Assembly (NCBI GenBank): GCA_000721375.1
Contig: JOGW01000003.1
Coordinates: 562,796-626,795 of the forward strand
Length of the DNA stretch: 64,000 nt
Direction: 5' to 3'
Origin: Streptomyces sp. NRRL B-3428
GTDB taxonomy: Bacteria; Actinomycetota; Actinomycetes; Streptomycetales; Streptomycetaceae
Part shown: in pieces, positions 1 through 7,827 of the stretch
Layout: each line of letters starts with the position of its first letter
How positions within the stretch are numbered: position 1 is the first letter of the stretch
Notes under the pieces: generated by a model
Seen by the model: the letters and a program-made list of their open reading frames with translations, nothing else
The model's database searches: none
What the model was told of the DNA's origin: nothing
Made by a program: the position numbers and the translations under genes

Positions 1-721
1 CGATCCCGACGATCTCGAACTTCGTGCCCTTGACCGTGAGGGTGTCGCCGGTCGCGAGGTCTTCCTTCTTCGCGTACGCGGAGTCGAGCACCGCGACCTT
101 GGCGTCGGTCTCGGACTCCTTGAACGTACGGCCCTTGGTCAGGGTCGACGAGGTCAGCGGGCCGAGGTCCGGCTCGGTGACATCCGTGCCGAAGACGGTG
201 AAGGAGTTGACTCCGAAGTCGGCGCCGCCGCCGCGGACTTCACCGCTCGGGCCGCCGCCCTGACCGCCCTGCGCGGGCTTCCCGGTGCTCGGGGCCTGCT
301 CGAACTCGCCGCGCTTGAACTCGCCGCTGATCTTCAGGTTGGTGAGGCTCAGCCCGCCGACCGCATCCGCGACACCGTCCTGCTGCGCGACGGTGGAGAC
401 CGTGGAGGAAGCGAGCGTCTGGAAGCCCTGCACCATCAGCTGGTCACTGGCCTGCTCCTCACCGTCCTCGCCGGCGTCGAACCTGAACCGCGGCCGCGCG
501 ACCGCGCCGCCCTCTTCGGGCTCCTCCTGGGCCTTGGTGACGGTCATGTCCGTACCGAGTCCGTAGAGGGATTCGAGCACCTCGCCCTGGGCCTGCTTCA
601 TGCCCGCGGAGACGGAGTTGACCACGATGACCAGAGCGATGCCGAGCGCGAGCCCGGAGGCGACGACGAGCGCCGCCTTTCTGCGACGGCGCAGCTCACG
701 CCGCAAGTAGGTGAAGAACAT
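1..721 (-). CDS. ABC transporter permease, MacB/FtsX type (partial, cut by window start)
   Basis: The ATG is at 721 and the frame is open to the window edge, giving the first 240 residues. A basic N-terminus (RRELRRRRKAAL) precedes one membrane helix at about residues 18-38. An extracytoplasmic domain follows, starting near SAGMKQAQGEVLESLYGLG, the layout of the MacB periplasmic core domain. Members of this family are the membrane subunits of exporters for lipoproteins, peptides or antibiotics and act with a separate ATPase, which is probably the next gene outside the window. The C-terminal helices are not visible, so the substrate cannot be suggested. A strong hairpin at 822-855 separates it from the L,D-transpeptidase gene upstream. 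Confidence 0.85.
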   Translation of the reverse strand, partial: MFFTYLRRELRRRRKAALVVASGLALGIALVIVVNSVSAGMKQAQGEVLESLYGLGTDMTVTKAQEEPEEGGAVARPRFRFDAGEDGEEQASDQLMVQGFQTLASSTVSTVAQQDGVADAVGGLSLTNLKISGEFKRGEFEQAPSTGKPAQGGQGGGPSGEVRGGGADFGVNSFTVFGTDVTEPDLGPLTSSTLTKGRTFKESETDAKVAVLDSAYAKKEDLATGDTLTVKGTKFEIVGI

Positions 722-821
722 GCGGCTGAAGGTAGGGATGGTGCGTGATGGCGGGATAAGGGCTGTGTGAGAGCGCGATGAGAAGGCATACGCGGCTCAC
801 ATCCCTTGCCGTATACGGGCA

Positions 822-855
822 GTGGCCCGCACTTCGGGGAGGAAGTGCGGGCCAC
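822..855. terminator. Hairpin terminator after the L,D-transpeptidase gene
   Basis: A perfect 13-bp stem (822-834 with 843-855, GTGGCCCGCACTT) carries an 8-nt loop. It lies 38 bp beyond the stop of the minus-strand L,D-transpeptidase gene and 100 bp upstream of the permease start. There is no U-tract, as is usual for Streptomyces terminators. Confidence 0.75.
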
Positions 856-892
856 CAGGGATCCCGTGGGGTCTCTTACGAGAAGGAGCCGA

Positions 893-2173
893 TCAGCCCT
901 GCGATCCCGCCGTCCACTCGGCCCAGCTCATGTTCCAGCCGTTGAGGCCGTTGTCGGGCGCGATGGTCTTGTCGCCGGTGTTCTTGACGACCACCACGTC
1001 GCCGATCATCGAGTTGTCGTAGAACCAGGCGGCCGGGGTCTTGGAGTCGTTGGCGCCCTTGGTGTCGCTCAGACCCACACAGCCGTGGCTGGTGTTGGCC
1101 GAGCCGAAGATGGACTTGGCGCCCCAGTAGTTGCCGTGGATGAAGGTGCCGGAGGTCGACAGACGCATCGCGTGCGGCACGTCCTTGATGTCGTACTCGC
1201 CCTTGCCGTCATCGTCGGTGAAGCCGACGCTCGCACCGTTCATCCGGGTCTCCTTGAACTTCTCGGAGATCACCATCTGGCCCTGGTACGTCTTGTTCTC
1301 GGGCGAACCCGCGGAGATCGGGATGGTCTTGACGACCTTGCCGTCCCGCATGACCGTCATCTGCTTGGTCTTCGCGTCGACGGTGGTGACCTGCGAGCGG
1401 CCGATCTTGAAGCTGATCGACTTCTGCTGCACACCGTAGACACCGGAGGCGCCCTCGACACCGTCGAGGTTCAGCTTCAGCGTGACGGTGGAACCCGCCT
1501 GCCAGTAGTCCTCGGGACGGAAGTCGATCCGCTGCGAGTTGAACCAGTGGCCGACGACCTCCTGACCGCTGCTGGAGGTGACGGTGATGCCCTTGCCGAC
1601 ATCCGCCTTGTTCTCGATCGCCTTGTCGAAGTTGATCGAGACCGGCATGCCCACACCGACGGTCGAGCCGTCCTCGGGCGTGAAGTTGCCGATGAAGCTG
1701 TTGGTCGGCGCGACGGTGGTGAACGTGGTGTTCTCGTGCGCGTCGCGGCCCTCGGAGTCCTTCGCGACGACGGCCACCTTGTACGTGGTGGCGCGCTCGA
1801 GCTGCGCGTCGGGCTTCCAGGACTTCTTGTCGGCGGAGATCGATCCCTTGACCGCGTCGCCCTCGCCGGTCGTCATGGTGACGCTGGTGAGCGTGCCGTC
1901 CTTGACGGTGACCTGGCCAGCGTTGTTGATCGACGCGTTCTTCGTGCCGTTCTTCGGCGTGACGGATATTCGGGCGACGGACGTGTCCTTCGCTGCGGCC
2001 TCGTCGGTCTTCTCCTGCTGAGAGTCCTTGCCCTTGGTGCCGTCGTCCCCGCTGCTGCAGGCCGACAGTACAAGGACGCCGCCGAGCAGTGCGGACACGG
2101 CCACAAGGCCCCTTTGCCGTCCCCAAGCTCTCGACTTCGCTCGAGCAGGGGAGACCCCATCGCTGTCCGTCAT
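893..2173 (-). CDS. Lipoprotein L,D-transpeptidase with Ig-like domains (YkuD family)
   Basis: This enzyme makes 3-3 peptidoglycan cross-links at the outer face of the membrane. The 426-residue product starts at ATG 2173, chosen because GGAGAAG sits 6 nt upstream. A lipoprotein signal ends in VLVLSAC (Cys about 39). Two beta-rich Ig-like domains occupy about residues 60-250, with SVTPKNGTKNASI and NFTPEDGSTVGVG typical of actinobacterial Ldt enzymes. The YkuD domain follows, with FIHGNYWG and the catalytic SHGCVGL near the C-terminus. Length and order match the five-domain mycobacterial Ldt type. An ECF-like promoter may lie at 2263-2289. A second, differently built L,D-transpeptidase is at 43844. 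Confidence 0.93.
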   Translation of the reverse strand: MTDSDGVSPARAKSRAWGRQRGLVAVSALLGGVLVLSACSSGDDGTKGKDSQQEKTDEAAAKDTSVARISVTPKNGTKNASINNAGQVTVKDGTLTSVTMTTGEGDAVKGSISADKKSWKPDAQLERATTYKVAVVAKDSEGRDAHENTTFTTVAPTNSFIGNFTPEDGSTVGVGMPVSINFDKAIENKADVGKGITVTSSSGQEVVGHWFNSQRIDFRPEDYWQAGSTVTLKLNLDGVEGASGVYGVQQKSISFKIGRSQVTTVDAKTKQMTVMRDGKVVKTIPISAGSPENKTYQGQMVISEKFKETRMNGASVGFTDDDGKGEYDIKDVPHAMRLSTSGTFIHGNYWGAKSIFGSANTSHGCVGLSDTKGANDSKTPAAWFYDNSMIGDVVVVKNTGDKTIAPDNGLNGWNMSWAEWTAGSQG

Positions 2174-2262
2174 CACACGCTTCTCCATCGTTGCCGAATC
2201 CCCGGATGTCCCCGAAAGTCCCCGTATATCCCCGCGCGCACTTACGTGCCGCTCACCCTTAC

Positions 2263-2289
2263 AACACGCGTACCACGGCATCCGGTTCC
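2263..2289 (-). promoter_or_regulatory. Possible ECF-sigma promoter of the L,D-transpeptidase gene
   Basis: On the minus strand GGAACC (2289-2284) is followed after 15 bp by CGTGTT (2268-2263). GGAACC with a CGTn -10 element is the general form of SigE-type ECF promoters, and cell-wall transpeptidases are typical targets. The -10 fits less well than at 37757, so this is tentative. Confidence 0.3.
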
Positions 2290-2425
2290 AAATCCGGAAC
2301 GGATGTGGCCCAGGACACGTGCGCCGCAGCCGTTCCAGCAGGCAGGACGTACACGCAGGACCTACACGACGGAACCCCGGTCCGACGAGTCCGCCGGGGC
2401 CGGGGCTCCTTCGCCGATTCCGAGG

Positions 2426-2932
2426 TTACGCGCCTACGCGGGCCCCTCCGTGGGCGCGCAGGTGATCCTGCTCGCTCCCGGCCTCGTCACCCACACCCTC
2501 TGCGTAACCGAGGTCTTCCTCTGCGTATACGAGGTGGTCTTCCTCTGCGTGGACGAGGTGGTCGTCCTCTTCCTCGTAAGGGAGATCGTCTTCCTCGTCC
2601 TCGTAGGCGAGATCCCCGTCCGCGTCGAGGTCCTCCTCGTCCCAGTCGGAGTCGTCGGGGTCGTGGTCGACCGCCTCGCTGCTCCAGGAGGCCTGCGTCA
2701 ACTCGACGCCCGGGACCTCCGCGACCAGGTCGAAGGGGTCCACGAGATAGGCCAGCGCCTCGGCCTCCTCCTCGCGCACGGCCGACTCGGCGTGGGTGCG
2801 CTCGCCGTCCGGCATGTACGCGTCCTCACCGATGCGGTCGAGTGCGGCCCCGGTCAGGGAGTCCTCGTCGGTGACTTCAAGGACGAGTTCCACGCGTAGG
2901 CGTACGAAACGGGATGTCTCAGGGGTGCTCAT
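2426..2932 (-). CDS. Very acidic repeat protein of unknown function
   Basis: I do not recognise a family. The 168-residue product starts at ATG 2932 (MSTPETSRFVRLRVEL); no clear ribosome-binding site precedes it, so a leaderless start is possible. The first 100 residues look folded (VRLRVELVLEVTDEDSLTG, then a helix with EEAEALAYLVDPFDLV). The C-terminal third is a degenerate acidic repeat built on EEDxLxYAEED, poor in basic residues. The predicted pI is very low. The nucleotide sequence shows the repeat as alternating gaggtcttcctc-type blocks, so its length may vary between strains. It probably acts in the cytoplasm by protein contacts, but this is a guess. Confidence 0.75.
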   Translation of the reverse strand: MSTPETSRFVRLRVELVLEVTDEDSLTGAALDRIGEDAYMPDGERTHAESAVREEEAEALAYLVDPFDLVAEVPGVELTQASWSSEAVDHDPDDSDWDEEDLDADGDLAYEDEEDDLPYEEEDDHLVHAEEDHLVYAEEDLGYAEGVGDEAGSEQDHLRAHGGARVGA

Positions 2933-3041
2933 GGACCGGAGCGTAAGTCGAAACCCGGCCTCCACTTTCGCGCGACCCGCTGTGTTCACTAGGCTCGCCG
3001 CACACGGTCAAACCACCGGCTCCACAAGGGGGATCGACCCC

Positions 3042-3380
3042 GTGTCATCCGCACGTCGTTCACTGCTCACCGCCACCGCCGCCGGGTCCCTGCTCGGTGC
3101 GCTGTGGTTCGTCCCCTCGGCCACGGCCAGTGGGGAGCAGTCCGAGCGCGCGGTCGCGGACAGACCCGACTCGTCGGGCAGTTCAGGTTCCGCTTCCGCC
3201 CCGGACACCGGTTCCGCTTCTGCTTCCGGGGGCCTGTCCGTCACTTCTGCGAGTGAAGCGACGCGGCTCGCGGAGACGGGGTCGACGGACACGACCCCGT
3301 ACATCGCGGGCGGACTGACGTTCCTGATCTCCGGCGTGGGGATCTTCGCGCTCAGCAAGCGGCGGTTCGTCGGGGTGTGA
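3042..3380 (+). CDS. Small secreted protein with LAETG sortase signal
   Basis: The 112-residue product starts at GTG 3042, preceded by AAGGGGG at 9 nt. It has a signal peptide (about residues 1-31, ending SATASG), a Ser/Ala/Gly-rich low-complexity linker, then LAETG at about residues 83-87, a hydrophobic stretch (YIAGGLTFLISGVGIFAL) and a basic tail SKRRF. This is the full cell-wall sorting signal. LAxTG is the form cut by class E sortases of Streptomyces, as in the chaplins. The mature part is mostly linker with no recognisable domain, so its surface role is unknown. No sortase gene is in the window. Confidence 0.85.
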   Translation: MSSARRSLLTATAAGSLLGALWFVPSATASGEQSERAVADRPDSSGSSGSASAPDTGSASASGGLSVTSASEATRLAETGSTDTTPYIAGGLTFLISGVGIFALSKRRFVGV

Positions 3381-3389
3381 TCCCTCCGC

Positions 3390-4199
3390 TCACTCGCCCG
3401 GCCACTGGGGCGCGCGCTTCTCGTTGAACGCCGCGACGCCCTCGGCGCGGTCGCCCGAGAAGGCCACGGTGCGCCAGGCGGCATCCTCGACCTCGAGTCC
3501 GGCCCGCAGATCCAGACCGTGCCCGAGGCGCAGCGCGCGCTTGGCGGCGCACAGGCCGACGGGCGAGTTGGCGGCGATACGGGCGGCGAGCGCGAGCGCC
3601 TCGGTGCGGTCCTCGCCGGCCTCCACCAGCTGGTCGACCAGGCCCAACTCCCGTGCCTCCGCGGCCTCGACACGGCGCGCGGAGAAGATCAGCTCGGCGG
3701 CGCGCGCGGCGCCGACGCGGCGCGGCAGCAGCTGGGTGCCGCCGCCGCCGGGGAGCACGCCGACGGAGACCTCGGGCAGGCCGACGACGGCGGTGGCGTC
3801 GGCCACGATCACATCGCAGGACAGGGCGAGCTCGAACCCGCCGCCGAGCGCGAAGCCGTGCACGGCCGCGATGGTGGGCATGGGCAGTTCGAGTACGCCG
3901 GTGTAGGCGGCGCGGGCGACGGGGCGCTGGCGGAGCAGCTCGGCGTCGCTGAAGGAGTTGCGCTCCTTGAGGTCGGCGCCGACACAGAAGGCGCGCTCGT
4001 GCGAGGAGGTGAGCACGACGACGCGGGCGTCCCGGTCCGCCGCCAGCGCGGCGCAGGCGTCCCCGATGGACTTGGCCATCGCACTGGACACGGCGTTCAT
4101 GGCCTTGGGGCGGTCGAGCACGAACTCGGCGACGTATCCGTGGCGCCTGATGGCTACGAACTCGCCGAATCGCTCTTCGCGCGCTGCTGCCTCGGTCAT
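3390..4199 (-). CDS. Enoyl-CoA hydratase/isomerase family protein
   Basis: A 269-residue crotonase-fold enzyme that hydrates enoyl-CoA thioesters in fatty-acid or branched amino-acid breakdown. Start ATG 4199 has GGGAGGG 6 nt upstream. The oxyanion-hole segments are visible as ERAFCVGADLKE (about residues 69-80) and AAVHGFALGGGFELALS (about 112-128). Both catalytic glutamates are present, in GGGFELA and LPEVSVG, so hydratase rather than simple isomerase activity is likely. Length is normal. It is transcribed away from hutH, and a 16-bp imperfect palindrome at 4214-4229 lies 15 bp upstream of its start, where a repressor could act. The physiological substrate cannot be read from the sequence. 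Confidence 0.92.
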   Translation of the reverse strand: MTEAAAREERFGEFVAIRRHGYVAEFVLDRPKAMNAVSSAMAKSIGDACAALAADRDARVVVLTSSHERAFCVGADLKERNSFSDAELLRQRPVARAAYTGVLELPMPTIAAVHGFALGGGFELALSCDVIVADATAVVGLPEVSVGVLPGGGGTQLLPRRVGAARAAELIFSARRVEAAEARELGLVDQLVEAGEDRTEALALAARIAANSPVGLCAAKRALRLGHGLDLRAGLEVEDAAWRTVAFSGDRAEGVAAFNEKRAPQWPGE

Positions 4200-4213
4200 G
4201 GCTGGCCCTCCCG

Positions 4214-4229
4214 GTTAACGTACGTTCAC
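4214..4229. promoter_or_regulatory. Palindrome upstream of the enoyl-CoA hydratase gene
   Basis: GTTAACGTACGTTCAC is symmetric around a perfect 10-bp core (AACGTACGTT, 4217-4226) with one mismatched pair. It lies 15 bp before the hydratase start, in the 189-bp gap to hutH. Dyads of this size and position are usual for TetR-family operators of acyl-CoA genes, but no such regulator is encoded nearby. Confidence 0.4.
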
Positions 4230-4388
4230 GCGGCATGATGCCAGGTGGGGTGCGCCCGCGGCGAGCCTTTCCACCACCCCGCGGCAGGCACCACCGGCCC
4301 GCACCCGGCGACGGGAGCCCGCCCACGTAATAGGCGCCCCCGGAACCCACCCGTGACACACGGCGATTCAGTCCGTAGGGTGCTGAAT

Positions 4389-5933
4389 ATGACTATGCAC
4401 ACCGTGGTGCTCGGGACGACCGGCACAACCCCTGCCGACGTACTCGCCGTGGCGCGGCACAACGCCCGCGTCGAGCTGAGCCCCGAGGCGATCACCGCCC
4501 TCGCCAAGGCCCGAGAGATCGTCGACGCCCTCGCCGCCAAGCCCGAGCCCGTCTACGGCGTCTCGACCGGCTTCGGCGCTCTCGCGAGCCGTCACATCAG
4601 CACCGAGCTCCGTGGCCGGCTGCAGCGCAACATCGTGCGCTCGCACGCCGCCGGCATGGGCCCGCACGTGGAGCGCGAGGTCGTGCGCGCGCTGATGTTC
4701 CTGCGTCTGAAGACCGTCTGCTCGGGCCACACCGGCGTACGCCCCGAGGTCGCGCAGACCATGGCGGACCTCCTGAACGCCGGCATCACCCCGGTCGTGC
4801 ACGAGTACGGCTCCCTCGGCTGCTCCGGCGACCTCGCCCCGCTCTCCCACTGCGCGCTCGCGCTGATGGGCGAGGGCGACGCGGAGGGCCCCGACGGCAC
4901 GGTCCGCCCCGCCGGCGAGCTGCTCGCCGAGCACGGCATCGCGCCCGTCGAGCTGCGCGAGAAGGAGGGCCTTGCCCTCCTCAACGGCACCGACGGCATG
5001 CTCGGCATGCTGCTGATGGCCATCGACGACCTGGAGAAGCTCTACAAGAGCGCCGACATCACGGCCGCCCTCTCCCTCGAAGCCCTGCTCGGCACGGACA
5101 AGGTCCTCGCCCCCGAGCTGCACGCGATCCGCCCGCACCCGGGCCAGGGCGCCTCGGCCGCCAACATGGCGGCGGTGCTTGCCGGTTCGGGCCTCACGGG
5201 CCACCACCAGGACGACGCGCCCCGCGTCCAGGACGCCTACTCCGTACGCTGCGCCCCGCAGGTCGCCGGCGCAGGACGTGACACCCTCGCCCACGCCGCC
5301 CTGGTCGCCTCCCGCGAACTGGCCTCCGCCGTGGACAACCCGGTCGTCCTGCCCGACGGCCGCGTCGAGTCCAACGGCAACTTCCACGGCGCCCCCGTCG
5401 CGTACGTCCTGGACTTCCTCGCCATCGCCGCGGCCGACCTCGCGTCGATCGCCGAGCGCCGCACGGACCGCCTCCTCGACAAGAACCGCTCGCACGGTCT
5501 GCCGCCGTTCCTGGCGGACGACGCGGGCGTGGACTCGGGCCTGATGATCGCCCAGTACACGCAGGCCGCCCTGGTCAGCGAGATGAAGCGGCTCGCGGTC
5601 CCGGCCTCCGCGGACTCGATCCCGTCCTCCGCGATGCAGGAGGACCACGTCTCCATGGGCTGGTCGGCGGCCCGCAAGCTCCGCACGGCGGTCGGCAACC
5701 TGACCCATGTGATCGCCATCGAGCTGTACGCGTCGACGCGCGGCATCGAACTGCGCTCCGGCCTCACCCCCGCCCCCGCCTCGGCCGCGGCGATCGCGGC
5801 GACGCGCGCGGCAGGCGTCGAGGGCCCCGGCCCGGACCGCTTCCTCTCCCCCGACCTCGCGGCGGCGGAGTCGTTCGTACGCGAGGGCGGCCTTCTCTGC
5901 GCGGTGGAGAAGGTGACGGGGCCGCTGGCCTGA
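4389..5933 (+). CDS. hutH: Histidine ammonia-lyase
   Basis: Removes ammonia from L-histidine to give urocanate, the first step of histidine use. The 514-residue product equals the known length for Streptomyces griseus HutH. Start ATG 4389 (MTMHTVV) is taken; ATG 4395 is also possible. The electrophilic MIO cofactor forms from the triad in YGSLGCSGDLAPLSH (about residues 143-157). Here the first triad residue is Cys instead of the usual Ala, a variant the family signature permits. Other active-site blocks are GVSTGFGAL, the ALLNGTDGMLG helix start and NPVVLPDGRVESNGNFHG. It is a single gene here; other hut genes are not adjacent. A strong terminator follows at 5943. Confidence 0.97.
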   Translation: MTMHTVVLGTTGTTPADVLAVARHNARVELSPEAITALAKAREIVDALAAKPEPVYGVSTGFGALASRHISTELRGRLQRNIVRSHAAGMGPHVEREVVRALMFLRLKTVCSGHTGVRPEVAQTMADLLNAGITPVVHEYGSLGCSGDLAPLSHCALALMGEGDAEGPDGTVRPAGELLAEHGIAPVELREKEGLALLNGTDGMLGMLLMAIDDLEKLYKSADITAALSLEALLGTDKVLAPELHAIRPHPGQGASAANMAAVLAGSGLTGHHQDDAPRVQDAYSVRCAPQVAGAGRDTLAHAALVASRELASAVDNPVVLPDGRVESNGNFHGAPVAYVLDFLAIAAADLASIAERRTDRLLDKNRSHGLPPFLADDAGVDSGLMIAQYTQAALVSEMKRLAVPASADSIPSSAMQEDHVSMGWSAARKLRTAVGNLTHVIAIELYASTRGIELRSGLTPAPASAAAIAATRAAGVEGPGPDRFLSPDLAAAESFVREGGLLCAVEKVTGPLA

Positions 5934-5942
5934 GCCATCAAG

Positions 5943-5965
5943 GGGGCGGGGCCAAGCCCCGCCCC
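5943..5965. terminator. Bidirectional terminator between hutH and the convergent gene
   Basis: A 10-bp all-GC stem (5943-5952 with 5956-5965, GGGGCGGGGC) closes a 3-nt loop. It starts 10 bp after the hutH stop and touches the stop of the convergent membrane-protein gene. Confidence 0.7.
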
Positions 5966-6453
5966 TACGGCCGGAACAGCACCCCGAGCGTCACTCCGGC
6001 CGCCGCCCACACCACGGTTCTGAGCCAGATCGCACGGGTCCACACGAGCAGCCGCCGATGCTGTGCGGTGAGCTGTCCGCGGCGGAGCACAAAGCGGGCC
6101 ACCACGGACTCGAGTCCCCGGCTCACCCACAGCGTCGCCGATCCGGCACCCAGCACCGCCACCACGACGCAGATCGCCCACGAGGCGGGCAGGCTGAACG
6201 CCAGGAGCATCCACAAGGCCAGGCAGCACATCCCGAACCTGGCGAGCAGACCGGAGAAGTCGGACCGCGCCTCCACCACCGGCCGGGTGCGGGCGGAGAG
6301 CACTCCGGGACGTATCTCCGGGAAGATCACCCAGCATTCCTGGGCCTCGTAGAGCGCCCGGTTCACGTGCTTGCGTCTGCCGGCCCAGTTGGCGAAGAGA
6401 GCGAGCCGGAGCAGTATCCGGTCGCCCGGGTCGATCCTGTGTCCTGTGCGCAC
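5965..6453 (-). CDS. Small membrane protein of unknown function
   Basis: The 162-residue product starts at GTG 6453 with AGGGGGA 6 nt upstream. I see no known domain. The N-terminal 60 residues are charged and probably cytoplasmic. Hydrophobic segments at about residues 71-88 (LARFGMCCLALWMLLAF), 90-108 (ASWAICVVVAVLGAGSATL) and 142-160 (TVVWAAAGVTLGVLF) suggest three membrane passes. It is convergent with hutH and lies in tandem with the diguanylate cyclase, 112 bp downstream of it, so cotranscription is possible but not shown. Confidence 0.75.
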   Translation of the reverse strand: MRTGHRIDPGDRILLRLALFANWAGRRKHVNRALYEAQECWVIFPEIRPGVLSARTRPVVEARSDFSGLLARFGMCCLALWMLLAFSLPASWAICVVVAVLGAGSATLWVSRGLESVVARFVLRRGQLTAQHRRLLVWTRAIWLRTVVWAAAGVTLGVLFRP

Positions 6454-6565
6454 GCCAGATCCCCCTGCACTGACAGCGGCTCCGAGTCAGCGGGGATCCT
6501 CACATCAGCGCCGCGCACGGTCAACAGCCGACGCAGAGACCGCTCGTCCACCAGCGCCCCCAGGG

Positions 6566-7702
6566 TCACCGACGAAAGCGCCGCCTCTCGCCCTTCCTCC
6601 CCGTCCCCGCCTCGTCCGCAAGGCGTACGACCGGATCGTCCGGCCCCTCCCGCCCCGCCACCACCGGCTTCGCCGACCGCGCCGCCTTCGCGCGGTACTG
6701 GGCCGCGTCCGCGAGGCGGAACAGGCGGCGGGCCGAGCGCACCGGCCCGATCGGGTCCCCGGTCGAGGCGACACCGCAGGCCACCCCCTCCCCCAGGTCC
6801 AAGTCCAGTGCCCGTACGCAGAGTTCGTCCGCGACCCGCACCACCTCATCCGCCGACGGACCCACCGACACCAGACAGAACTCATCGCCCCCGAGCCGCG
6901 CCGCCAACGCCCCCGGCAGCATCGCCCCGCACAGGGAGAGCACCGAGCCGAAGCGCTCGAGGAGGCGGTCACCGGTCGCGTGGCCCTGGGTGTCGTTGAC
7001 CTTCTTCAGACCGTTGAGGTCGCACACGACCAGCGAGACCACCGTGCCGTCGCGGCGGTACGACTCCACCGCCTCGTCGAGACGTGCGTCCACCGCACGC
7101 CGGTTGGCGAGACCGGTGAGCGCATCCGTGAAGGCCAGCCGACGGGCCTCTTCCAGGCGCTCCGTCTGCGCGAGCCCCGCCGCGATCACGGCGGCGAGCA
7201 CGGTCGCGAAGTCCGCGTCCTCGCGGCCGAAAACCGGCTGACCCGCGGGCCGCGCCACATACAGCTCACCCCAGGCCCGTCCGTGCAGCACGATCGGCGC
7301 GACCACACAGCAGCCGCGGCCACGGCGCCGCAGAGCGGCCACGCGCTGATGGCAGTAGCCCGCCGCGCCACCGGCCGGCCCCTCCGCCGTCTCCACCCAC
7401 GCGTTGGGCTCACCGCCACCGGCCCAGCGCTCGTGCAGAAACTCGGTGATCTCCGGGAACTGGTGCACGGGATAGGTCTCGTTGTCGGGGAACTCCTCCT
7501 CCCCCGCGGCCCGTTCCCCCGCATTGACCAGGACCTTCAGCCGCCCCCGCTCCCGCTCCCAGACGGACAGCGCCGCGAAGCTCCCGTCGAGCGCGCGCTG
7601 GGCGCCGTGCGCGGCGGCGAGCCAGGACTCGCGTGGGCTGTGCGCTGCGGCCATGGCCTGCGCGACCCGCACAACTCCGGCAAGCCGGTCTTCCTCTGCC
7701 AT
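6566..7702 (-). CDS. GAF-GGDEF diguanylate cyclase
   Basis: Makes the second messenger cyclic di-GMP from two GTP. The 378-residue cytoplasmic protein has a GAF sensor domain at about residues 10-165 (GAQRALDGSFAALSVWERE to FATVLAAVIAAGLAQTERL), a short coiled linker and a GGDEF domain at about 180-345. The domain opens with the typical DALTGLANRR and carries an intact active site RLGGDEF. I see no upstream RxxD inhibitory site and no EAL domain. Start ATG 7702 has GGGAG directly before it, so a leaderless or short-leader mRNA is likely. From gene order I recall this as the SCO4931-like cyclase (called cdgE by some), but I cannot confirm the name. It lies beside an adenylate cyclase gene. Confidence 0.93.
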   Translation of the reverse strand: MAEEDRLAGVVRVAQAMAAAHSPRESWLAAAHGAQRALDGSFAALSVWERERGRLKVLVNAGERAAGEEEFPDNETYPVHQFPEITEFLHERWAGGGEPNAWVETAEGPAGGAAGYCHQRVAALRRRGRGCCVVAPIVLHGRAWGELYVARPAGQPVFGREDADFATVLAAVIAAGLAQTERLEEARRLAFTDALTGLANRRAVDARLDEAVESYRRDGTVVSLVVCDLNGLKKVNDTQGHATGDRLLERFGSVLSLCGAMLPGALAARLGGDEFCLVSVGPSADEVVRVADELCVRALDLDLGEGVACGVASTGDPIGPVRSARRLFRLADAAQYRAKAARSAKPVVAGREGPDDPVVRLADEAGTGRKGERRRFRR

Positions 7703-7729
7703 CTCCCTAGATTAGGGACAACTCAGCCA

Positions 7730-7760
7730 CTGCGGCGTTTGAGCAGATCCGAACGAAGTT
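7730..7760. repeat. 31-bp dispersed repeat, copy 1
   Basis: This stretch is 30/31 identical to 46063-46093, over 38 kb away and also intergenic. It holds the short dyad TCCGAACGAAGTT. It lies between the adenylate cyclase stop and the diguanylate cyclase start. It looks like one copy of a small intergenic repeat family. Confidence 0.7.
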
Positions 7761-7827
7761 TGCTGGGTGCGACGAATAGGAGCACCCAGAACCCCGGTAC
7801 GCAGCGCTCCCAACGGAGAGAAGACGA

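Noticed and set aside
806..2899. Long plus-strand open frame opposite the L,D-transpeptidase gene
   Set aside because: It is an antisense shadow of real minus-strand genes at high GC, with no ribosome-binding site or domain.
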